Of a DNA stretch of 6,704 nucleotides, positions 1 through 4,556 are shown in pieces. Within the stretch, counting starts at the first letter, position 1; every line of letters begins with the position of its first letter. The notes under the pieces are model-generated. The model was not told the DNA's origin. It did not search any database and saw nothing but the letters and a program-made list of their open reading frames with translations. The translations under genes and the position numbers were made by a program. The stretch is from Natronoplasma sp964602715 (GTDB lineage Archaea > Thermoplasmatota > Thermoplasmata > Halarchaeoplasmatales > Halarchaeoplasmataceae): positions 1 through 6,704 of the forward strand of contig CAZRSB010000081.1 in NCBI GenBank assembly GCA_964602715.1, given 5' to 3'.

Positions 1-16
1 CCCTCGTTCCAACCCA

Positions 17-30
17 CATAAAACTTATAA
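17..30 (+). promoter_or_regulatory. Possible TATA-box promoter
   Basis: The A/T-rich string CATAAAACTTATAA contains an archaeal-like TATA element (ACTTATAA, 23-30). Transcription would start near 50-55, just before the hairpin-rich segment that begins at 74. It could drive a non-coding transcript or belong to the end of a mobile element. There is no downstream reading frame with a good start, so the assignment rests only on base composition and position. Confidence 0.3.
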
Positions 31-73
31 CCTTGCAAGCATTCTACACCCTAAGAAGAAGATAGACAGAAGC

Positions 74-551
74 CCTTCTCCGTTCAGGGAGATGGATGAA
101 TCCTCAGGAAAGAATTTCCTGCTCTCACTCAGCGGGTGTGCTTCGTGAAGCATATGATTGGGCGTATGTCCTTTCAGGCCGTGCCTGATGCAGTCCGTGA
201 CTGTGTGGACGACAGCCCTTGAGTGCTGAACCTTGTAATCCGCAGAAAGACTTAGTCTTTCGAAGTAATCGAAGCTTACTTTTCTCACTCAACAATTATG
301 TTTCGTGATTCGAAGGAGAGACGGAATGTTATCATTCCTACGAAGCTTCCTTGCATCCGCAACAACAGTGAGGATGGAGGGGATCGAGAAGAATCGAATT
401 CCCCACCACACCGAAGGTGCAGGCGTCTACTGGAATTTTCCCTGAAAAATCCATCGATATTTAGAATTACGTTGTAATTCTGAAAAATCTCCAGTAATGG
501 AACGTCCTCATGGTGAATGAACTGGAAGCCCAACGCCTTCAGGCGTTTGGG
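74..551 (+). ncRNA. Hairpin-rich segment, candidate structured RNA or omega-RNA-like element
   Basis: At least fourteen compact hairpins follow each other. Examples with stem positions are 74-81/88-95 (one mismatch), 105-111/115-121 (7 bp, GAA loop), 140-144/147-151, 174-179/183-188 (CGT loop), 191-195/199-203 (CGT loop), 245-252/254-261, 263-268/276-281, 323-328/333-338, 379-387/394-404 (with a 2-nt bulge), 409-412/416-419, and 456-470/474-489 nested inside 428-434/490-496. The right-end hairpin 529-551 closes the series. IS200/IS605 elements make a guide-bearing omega RNA from this end, so the last 100-150 nt are plausible omega-RNA scaffold. Whether the whole length is one RNA is inference. 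No known RNA family was recognised. Confidence 0.35.
428..496 (+). repeat. Large nested stem-loop upstream of the IS right end
   Basis: TACTGGA (428-434) pairs with TCCAGTA (490-496). Inside it, GATATTT-AGAATTAC pairs with GTAATTCT-G-AAAAATC (456-489) around a GTT loop, with one mismatch and one bulged G. An alternative local hairpin pairs GGAATTTT (432-439) with AAAAATCC (445-452). The position, about 35-100 nt before the terminal right-end hairpin, is where omega-RNA scaffold structure is expected in IS200/IS605 elements. Confidence 0.45.
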
Positions 552-587
552 AGGGGGTCACTTGAAATGGAACGATAGAAGAAAAGA

Positions 588-607
588 CTTAAATTGTTTA
601 GCTAAAC
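588..607 (+). promoter_or_regulatory. DUF63 promoter: TATA box plus 12-bp palindrome
   Basis: ACTTAAATT (588-596) lies about 27 nt before the ATG at 619, the spacing expected for an archaeal leaderless transcript. Between box and start codon sits the perfect palindrome GTTTAGCTAAAC (596-607), well placed to act as an operator overlapping the initiation region. No Shine-Dalgarno precedes the ATG. Confidence 0.45.
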
Positions 608-618
608 TTTATTGATTC

Positions 619-1797
619 ATGGATACTGACATAGTACAATTCTACAATTCAAATAAACGGAGGATCTGGATCACAGTTATTTTGATACCTATTTTAGTAT
701 TATCTTTGGGCTCAATATTCTTTGAAGAGTTAGTTTGGGATTCTTTTATATGGAGGTATCTTTGGGGTCCTGTTGTAGCAGACGCTGAAGGTGAAATGGT
801 CAATGGAATTGAGGCGGGATACAATGTGGTCAATACGGCAGTCTACGGGATTATCCTTATAATATCATTTTTTGGGATATATGAATTGATAAATCATTTT
901 GAAATAAAGGTCGATGAAAAATTTGTTTATTCTTTGTTACCTTGGATATTCTTAGGTGGTTCATTAAGGAGTCTTGAGGACGCTGGATTCTTTCAAGAGC
1001 CTTTTGACAGACTGATGATATCACCGCTCATATATTTTGTATTAGGTTTTTCTGTGCTTATATTGATGGCGATCGGGGCTTATCTATCTGAACAAAAGTT
1101 GGATGTATCTAAATCTAAAATATACAAAGTAGTCCTTTTATTTCCTATACCACTGATCTATCTTTTTCTTTCACCTTACTTGAAAGTTTTTTCGGTCTGG
1201 TTTTTTTTAATTATAATGGTAGCAGTCGTACTCTGTTTTATTATAAGTGAGAGATACTTAAGACTGGATGAAAAATATCTATTCTTTTCTTATGGGTTGA
1301 TATTTTCATTCTTAGCTTTTTCTTACAATGCCCATCATCTGATTTTTGAGGAAAACACTAGAGTGGTAGAGATCGGCTTGATCTTTTCATTAAGTGTTCT
1401 AGTAACCTTAATTTTAGTTGGGGTGACGTGGGTTAAAGAAGATTATGTCGAAAGGGAAGGGCAAGTCGGTTTTTATGGAATCTTAACTGATCCCTTGAAT
1501 CTCATGATATGTTGGGCTCATCTCTTCGATGCTTCCTCTACATTCAGAGGTATATCTAGATATGATTATCATGAAAAACATGTTCTCCCTGAATTTATGA
1601 TCGAGATCGGCGGACCCTGGATGATATTTGTTGGAAAATTAGCATTGATCATTTTAGCCATATATGTTTTAGATGTCATGCTTAAAGAGGAGTTATCTGA
1701 AAACAAAGAACTTAAAGTCCTTTTGAAATTTGTCATCATAGTATTAGGTCTAGCTCCGGGCTTGAGAAATACATTGAGGATCGCAATGGCAGTGTGA
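619..1797 (+). CDS. DUF63 family integral membrane protein
   Basis: This 392-residue protein has about ten hydrophobic segments (roughly residues 15-35, 72-92, 102-117, 133-155, 168-186, 191-211, 219-236, 250-271, 331-353, 367-380). I recognise it as DUF63, an archaeal membrane family of unknown function, from its conserved blocks: WGPVVADA (49-56), YNVVNTAVYG (68-77), GGSLRSLEDAG (113-123), HLFDASSTF (301-309), EKHVLPEF (319-326) and GLRNTLRIAM (381-390). Conserved D, H, E and R residues within or beside membrane segments suggest an enzyme or transporter, but this is inference. The ATG at 619 is chosen because a TATA box lies about 27 nt upstream with no Shine-Dalgarno, fitting a leaderless mRNA. 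Length is normal for the family. The gene is convergent with the RHH gene. Confidence 0.85.
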   Translation: MDTDIVQFYNSNKRRIWITVILIPILVLSLGSIFFEELVWDSFIWRYLWGPVVADAEGEMVNGIEAGYNVVNTAVYGIILIISFFGIYELINHFEIKVDEKFVYSLLPWIFLGGSLRSLEDAGFFQEPFDRLMISPLIYFVLGFSVLILMAIGAYLSEQKLDVSKSKIYKVVLLFPIPLIYLFLSPYLKVFSVWFFLIIMVAVVLCFIISERYLRLDEKYLFFSYGLIFSFLAFSYNAHHLIFEENTRVVEIGLIFSLSVLVTLILVGVTWVKEDYVEREGQVGFYGILTDPLNLMICWAHLFDASSTFRGISRYDYHEKHVLPEFMIEIGGPWMIFVGKLALIILAIYVLDVMLKEELSENKELKVLLKFVIIVLGLAPGLRNTLRIAMAV

Positions 1798-1871
1798 AAA
1801 AAAAAAAGAGGGGCGAGCCCATAGCTGGACTCGAACTTAGTAGGTCAAGTGCGTCCATCCCGCTATTTTTT
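1797..1871. terminator. Overlapping terminators of two convergent genes
   Basis: On the minus strand, GGGC-TC-GCCC (1820-1811) is followed by eleven T (1807-1797), a strong archaeal termination signal for the RHH gene; the tract overlaps the DUF63 stop codon. On the plus strand, an imperfect hairpin with stems TGGAC (1826-1830)/GTCCA (1853-1857) and ACTT (1835-1838)/AAGT (1847-1850) is followed by six T (1866-1871) that run just past the RHH stop. The two 3' UTRs would be antisense to each other over about 65 nt. Confidence 0.5.
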
Positions 1872-2096
1872 AAGATATTCTTCTCGAATAGCTTTAGCTT
1901 TAGCCATCTTTTGCTCTTGTTCTGCCATCTTTTCTACTTTTTCTGCAACCAGGTCTACCCTGTAATAAAGCATATCTCTGACGGCTGTTCTGATAGCTTC
2001 AGATCTAGAAGAAAAATCGTCCATCTCAACTAGAAAGTCTATCCTTTCTAGGAAACTTTTTGGCAACCTCACGTTTATCCTTTCTGTATCAGACAC
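1863..2096 (-). CDS. Ribbon-helix-helix (CopG/Arc-type) transcriptional regulator
   Basis: This is a 77-residue dimeric DNA-binding protein type. The N-terminal beta strand ERINVRLP (5-12) would enter the DNA major groove. Helix A (13-27, SFLERIDFLVEMDD), the turn FSSRSE (28-33, close to the family signature) and helix B (33-46, EAIRTAVRDML) follow. Residues 47-77 form a charged helical tail rich in K/E/A/M. I start it at GTG 2096 because AGGAGG (minus strand, 2108-2103) lies 6 nt upstream. The reading frame remains open to a TTG at 2153, and an ATG lies at 2120, but both have poor context and run through the inverted repeat. The palindrome at 2114-2152 suggests autoregulation. Its targets are unknown; it is not recognisable as an antitoxin, since no toxin gene is adjacent. 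Confidence 0.8.
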   Translation of the reverse strand: MSDTERINVRLPKSFLERIDFLVEMDDFSSRSEAIRTAVRDMLYYRVDLVAEKVEKMAEQEQKMAKAKAIREEYLKK

Positions 2097-2102
2097 GATT
2101 TT

Positions 2103-2108
2103 CCTCCT
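2103..2108 (-). promoter_or_regulatory. Shine-Dalgarno deciding the RHH start
   Basis: The minus-strand AGGAGG lies 6 nt before GTG 2096. This supports the 77-residue form beginning MSDTERINVRLP over longer forms starting at ATG 2120 or TTG 2153. Confidence 0.75.
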
Positions 2109-2113
2109 TTTTG

Positions 2114-2152
2114 TGTACATACGACACCTTTTAGATGTCGTTTGTATGTACA
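2114..2152. promoter_or_regulatory. Inverted-repeat operator candidate in the RHH leader
   Basis: TGTACATAC (2114-2122) is perfectly complementary to GTATGTACA (2144-2152). An inner pair, CGACA (2122-2126) and TGTCG (2136-2140), extends the symmetry, offset by four bases on one side. The element lies between the minus-strand TATA box (2171-2180) and the Shine-Dalgarno of the RHH gene, over the expected transcription start. Such repeats are usual binding sites for RHH dimers of dimers, so autoregulation is the simplest reading. Confidence 0.6.
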
Positions 2153-2170
2153 ACTACATTAAAGACTAAT

Positions 2171-2180
2171 TATTTAATAA
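2171..2180 (-). promoter_or_regulatory. TATA box of the RHH gene
   Basis: Minus-strand TTATTAAATA is the best TATA-like element. It places the start of transcription near 2148, inside the inverted repeat, leaving a leader of about 50 nt with a Shine-Dalgarno. Confidence 0.45.
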
Positions 2181-2240
2181 TTTCGTTTTCTCATCATTGA
2201 TATGATAGCTAAATCCATGAATAGAAAATCAACTGAGGTA

Positions 2241-2250
2241 AAATTATATA
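2241..2250 (+). promoter_or_regulatory. TATA box of tRNA-Lys
   Basis: AAATTATATA sits about 31-40 nt before the mature tRNA 5' end, the usual placement for an archaeal tRNA promoter with a short 5' leader. Confidence 0.5.
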
Positions 2251-2280
2251 TCAGACCTTTCTCTAAATCAACGATGCTTT

Positions 2281-2354
2281 GGGCCTGTAGCTCAGCCAGG
2301 TTGAGCAATCGGCTCTTAACCGATCGGCCTGGGGTTCGAATCCCCACAGGCCCA
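2281..2354 (+). tRNA. tRNA-Lys, anticodon CUU
   Basis: The full cloverleaf is visible. The acceptor stem is GGGCCTG (2281-2287)/CAGGCCC (2347-2353) with discriminator A (2354). The D arm is GCTC/GAGC (2290-2293/2303-2306). The anticodon stem is ATCGG/CCGAT (2308-2312/2320-2324) with loop CTCTTAA and anticodon CTT at 2315-2317, reading AAG lysine codons. The T arm is TGGGG-TTCGAAT-CCCCA (2330-2346). There is no intron and no encoded CCA. All stems are perfectly paired, so the gene looks functional. Confidence 0.97.
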
Positions 2355-2366
2355 TCTTATGTTTGC

Positions 2367-2389
2367 TGAAGAGACGTAGATGCTCTTCA
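2367..2389 (+). terminator. Hairpin after tRNA-Lys
   Basis: TGAAGAG (2367-2373) pairs perfectly with CTCTTCA (2383-2389), 13 nt after the tRNA. No long T tract follows (AAAAACTATATTTAA, which holds the next promoter). It may mark the 3' end of the tRNA transcript or serve in processing. Confidence 0.35.
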
Positions 2390-2393
2390 AAAA

Positions 2394-2433
2394 CTATATT
2401 TAAGACTGAGAAATATCTCATGCTAAGATGAGA
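2394..2433 (+). promoter_or_regulatory. DUF1614 promoter and start-codon inverted repeat
   Basis: CTATATTTAA (2394-2403) is a good TATA box about 29 nt before ATG 2428, indicating a leaderless mRNA. The start codon lies in a perfect inverted repeat, TCTCAT (2416-2421) - GCTAAG - ATGAGA (2428-2433). Because a leaderless RNA would begin near 2428, this repeat is more likely a DNA operator than an RNA hairpin. Confidence 0.45.
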
Positions 2434-3114
2434 CGCCATAGATTTTTCTTCCCTCCCTTGGCTATGATGTTCTTTTTATTCTTTCTTATAATTTTACTGA
2501 TACTTTCAGTTGTGATAACTTCCGTTTTTAGAGCACTGGGATTTTCACCTTGGACTACAATAACAATATTCTTCTTGGTACTTTTTGGAAGCACTATAAA
2601 TATTCCAATATACTCAAAAAGAGTACAGCAACCTGTAAGAACATCTAGATCTGGATTTATGATGGATTTTCTTTATCCTAGATTTGAAAAAGAAAGTAGA
2701 TATAGGGAAATAAAAACTACAGTAGCTGTTAATCTAGGTGGGGCGATCATACCTCTGTTGATATCTTTTTATTTAATATATACCAACTTGGATTTGATAT
2801 TTCAATTTGCTTTTGGAATATTGATTGTAGCATTGATCTCCTATCGATTTTCTAGGGTAGTACCACGCATGGGTATCTCTTTACCTCTTTTCATACCTCC
2901 GATGATTGCAGCAATAGTTGCGATCGCCCTTCCTGGTGCTGATACGATTATAGCTTTTGTTTCGGGAGTTACAGGTGTGCTTATAGGGGCGGATCTGATG
3001 AATTTAGATAAAATATCGGAGTTGGGCTCATCTATGATGAGTATAGGTGGTGCTGGAACATTTGATGGCATATTTCTCACAGGCATTGTTTCCGTCCTTA
3101 TAGCAGCTATATGA
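2428..3114 (+). CDS. DUF1614 family membrane protein
   Basis: This 228-residue protein has a basic N-terminus (MRRHR) and six or seven hydrophobic segments (roughly 12-32, 42-60, 97-118, 121-138, 150-168, 172-190, 203-226). The blocks GSTINIP (54-60), VNLGGAIIP (101-109), GISLPLFIPP (149-158), GVLIGADLMNLD (183-194) and SIGGAGTFDGIFLTG (205-219) match the DUF1614 family of archaeal and bacterial membrane proteins of unknown function. The C-terminal glycine-rich GGAGTFDGIFLTG stretch is the most conserved part and probably functionally central. ATG 2428 follows a TATA box at leaderless spacing. The stop codon directly abuts that of the convergent DUF599 gene. No substrate can be inferred. Confidence 0.85.
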   Translation: MRRHRFFFPPLAMMFFLFFLIILLILSVVITSVFRALGFSPWTTITIFFLVLFGSTINIPIYSKRVQQPVRTSRSGFMMDFLYPRFEKESRYREIKTTVAVNLGGAIIPLLISFYLIYTNLDLIFQFAFGILIVALISYRFSRVVPRMGISLPLFIPPMIAAIVAIALPGADTIIAFVSGVTGVLIGADLMNLDKISELGSSMMSIGGAGTFDGIFLTGIVSVLIAAI

Positions 3115-3726
3115 TCACTTGTCATTGTGCAAAAACATGCCTGTCACTATGATAGTGGAGAGCACAAAAGCCCAAACGTTCAAATACCAAATTAGCACGA
3201 CCATCGCGTATAATACTCCTCTCCGTCCTATTTTATATTGTGTGTTACCTTTGATGAATAAAGAACACAGATATTCCTCCGGCGGCTTTCCTGAAATATT
3301 TTTTAAGACTGCTGCGTCTGTATTTATAAGATAGGTCACACGTGTGTAATGTCTAAGTGATAAAATAAGATTTAAAAAAGACCATATCAGCGTGACAACG
3401 ATCAACCAGAATGGATATCCTTCGATCAAGATATCTCCTATAGGCTCTCCATGGCCGAGAGTTGAAAACCCAAAAATGAAACCGAGTAAAACGGTCACCG
3501 TGGTTGCTAAAAATGTTACCGCCATGACTATGTTCCTAGTCTGGTGGACGAAAAGAAGATATTCGTTTTTTTCTAATACAGATTTAAACCAAGTGTGGAT
3601 AGCTTGATCTGCTCTATATTGTTTAGTTTTGAATTTTCTCTTATTAGTGAGCCATATATAAGCATAATGATAGCCCCAAAAGCAGATAACAAATATAATT
3701 AAGGCAATCAAAGTGATTATGTCCAT
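3115..3726 (-). CDS. DUF599 family membrane protein
   Basis: This 203-residue protein has four clear hydrophobic segments (about 3-25, 65-87, 105-127, 171-197). The middle contains VHQTRNIVMAVTFLATT (60-76), which resembles the conserved Q-x-x-RN-x-x-M-A-x-x-F-x-A-S/T-T block of DUF599, followed by SLRHYTRVTYLI (123-134) and RRGVLYAM (168-175). These support DUF599, a membrane family of unknown function. The gene lies 59 nt downstream of trmY on the same strand. The AT-rich CGTTAATCATATT upstream (minus strand) could be its own leaderless promoter, so operon membership is open. No Shine-Dalgarno is present. Its stop faces that of the DUF1614 gene with no gap. Confidence 0.75.
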   Translation of the reverse strand: MDIITLIALIIFVICFWGYHYAYIWLTNKRKFKTKQYRADQAIHTWFKSVLEKNEYLLFVHQTRNIVMAVTFLATTVTVLLGFIFGFSTLGHGEPIGDILIEGYPFWLIVVTLIWSFLNLILSLRHYTRVTYLINTDAAVLKNISGKPPEEYLCSLFIKGNTQYKIGRRGVLYAMVVLIWYLNVWAFVLSTIIVTGMFLHNDK

Positions 3727-3785
3727 TCTATCACATACATAATAATATGATTAACGTAATTAGTTTTTTGCTTGAGGAAATAATT

Positions 3786-4394
3786 TTAATGGATTTCTTT
3801 TCTATCGAGCTCATTATGAAGTATTGATATACTTTGGGAGGCGAAGTATTCTTTTGGACCTATTGACACTTTATTTTTTATTTGGTTGTTCAAAGATCGT
3901 ATTTCCTCTTCTGGAACTCCATGATTATCACCTACGATGAAAATAGCTTTTTCAGAAAATTGGATGTTTTTTATATCTTTTCCTCCTTTATGAAGAAGAT
4001 ATATAGGTATTTTCTGTTTGATTTTTTCTTCCAAAAGACTTTGAAAACTTTTTCTAGATATGTATATCCCTTTATGTGTTTCATACCATTCATTTTCGTC
4101 TAACAACATCCCTTTTTTTTCTAGTGCCTTTTTTATCCACACAGCTATATTTCTCTCATCAGGCGATATTTTCTCTATCTTGTCTCCATGAAAAGCTATA
4201 GATGTTGGTGGGTCTGGATCACCATTTAAAGATATGATTATTTTACTGTTTTTTCTTAAGCTGTTAGATAGCCAAAGTGCTGATATAACGCATCTAGCAT
4301 TAAGATCCATCCTCCCGCCACTACCTGGTAAATCTTTCAATTTAAAATCCGAGGATGTTTTCCCCTTATTTGAGTAAAGTATGATTTCTCTCAT
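3786..4394 (-). CDS. trmY: tRNA (pseudouridine(54)-N1)-methyltransferase TrmY
   Basis: TrmY is a SPOUT-class, SAM-dependent enzyme that methylates pseudouridine 54 in the T-loop of archaeal tRNAs to m1-psi, following Pus10. This 202-residue protein has the family layout: N-terminal MREIILYSNK, the block TSSDFKLKDLPGSGGRMDL (13-31), GDPDPP (58-63), SPDERNIA (77-84), GIYISR (109-114), and the C-terminal knot region that binds SAM, with IVGDNHG (153-159), SIGP (177-180) and SISILHNELDR (188-198). I start it at ATG 4394, which gives the family N-terminus; an in-frame TTG at 4415 would add seven residues and lies just inside the TATA box. No Shine-Dalgarno is present. It is divergent from rocD, with DUF599 downstream. 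Length is normal. Confidence 0.93.
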   Translation of the reverse strand: MREIILYSNKGKTSSDFKLKDLPGSGGRMDLNARCVISALWLSNSLRKNSKIIISLNGDPDPPTSIAFHGDKIEKISPDERNIAVWIKKALEKKGMLLDENEWYETHKGIYISRKSFQSLLEEKIKQKIPIYLLHKGGKDIKNIQFSEKAIFIVGDNHGVPEEEIRSLNNQIKNKVSIGPKEYFASQSISILHNELDRKEIH

Positions 4395-4418
4395 ATTCAG
4401 ATTCTTTTTATCCAACTG

Positions 4419-4426
4419 TATATCAA
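4419..4426 (-). promoter_or_regulatory. TATA box of trmY
   Basis: Minus-strand TTGATATA is centred about 28 nt before ATG 4394, the spacing of a leaderless archaeal transcript. This also argues against the upstream TTG start at 4415. Confidence 0.5.
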
Positions 4427-4447
4427 TTTTACGGAGTTAGGTCTGAT

Positions 4448-4552
4448 AAAATTTTAATAGAAGTACTCCTTCGGACTTAATGCTGGTAAATCGATAGGAC
4501 CTATTAAGAAGAGAATAATAAAAGTCCAGCAATATTATATCATAAAGGTGGT
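4448..4552 (+). promoter_or_regulatory. rocD promoter, structured leader and Shine-Dalgarno
   Basis: A TATA-like AAATTTTAAT (4448-4458) could start a leader of about 75 nt; a nearer AATAATAAAAG (4514-4524) is less well placed. The leader holds several inverted repeats: TCC-TTC-GGA (4468-4476), ATAGG-A-CCTAT (4494-4504) and GCTGG (4482-4486)/CCAGC (4526-4530). It ends in AAAGGTGGT (4544-4552), which pairs with the 16S tail allowing one wobble and sits 4 nt before ATG 4557. This gene is thus initiated by a Shine-Dalgarno, unlike its leaderless neighbours. Confidence 0.4.
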
Positions 4553-4556
4553 TATA

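Larger units (their letters stand above)
74..560 (+). mobile_element. IS200/IS605-type remnant or non-autonomous element with intact right end
   Basis: The right boundary has the typical archaeal IS200/IS605 (IS1341-type) form: GAACTGGAAGCCC, a perfect hairpin AACGCC-TTCA-GGCGTT closed by CCC/GGG (529-551), then GAGGGGGTCA ending at 560. No intact tnpA or tnpB is found upstream on the + strand. A second hairpin with a related shape, preceded by GAAGCCC and with GTTCAG in its loop (74-95), may be the other end or an older, overlapping right end. The segment between is packed with short palindromes instead of coding sequence. It is best read as a transposase-less derivative or a decayed copy. 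The left boundary is uncertain. Confidence 0.5.

Noticed and set aside
25..533. Two minus-strand open frames (25-288 and 285-533) as genuine genes
   Set aside because: No ribosome-binding site or family match over their length. They run through dense hairpins, and the second covers the IS right end. Only a weak TnpB-like stretch in the first is kept as a finding.
1811..1866. tRNA-like sequence: minus strand AGCGGGATGG recalls the 5' end of archaeal initiator tRNA-Met and AAGTTCGAGTCC recalls a T-loop
   Set aside because: The T stem does not pair, only about 45 nt separate the acceptor-like arms, and no complete cloverleaf or matching other half is present. The segment is better explained as terminator hairpins between convergent genes.
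1794..2033. Plus-strand open frame opposite the RHH gene
   Set aside because: It is low-complexity sequence rich in F, S and L that mirrors the real minus-strand gene and has no family resemblance.
1863..2096. RHH protein as the antitoxin of a toxin-antitoxin pair
   Set aside because: No small toxin gene is adjacent on the same strand upstream or downstream; the neighbours are DUF63 (convergent) and a tRNA.
2097..2153. Longer N-terminus for the RHH protein from TTG 2153 or ATG 2120
   Set aside because: These starts lie within the operator-like inverted repeat and lack Shine-Dalgarno support, whereas GTG 2096 has AGGAGG at ideal spacing.
2841..3125. Minus-strand open frame within the DUF1614 gene
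   Set aside because: A shadow of the DUF1614 coding strand; no motifs and no start signals.
3119..4103. Plus-strand open frames opposite DUF599 and trmY (3119-3334, 3392-3607, 3882-4103)
   Set aside because: Antisense shadows of two confidently identified genes, without conserved motifs.
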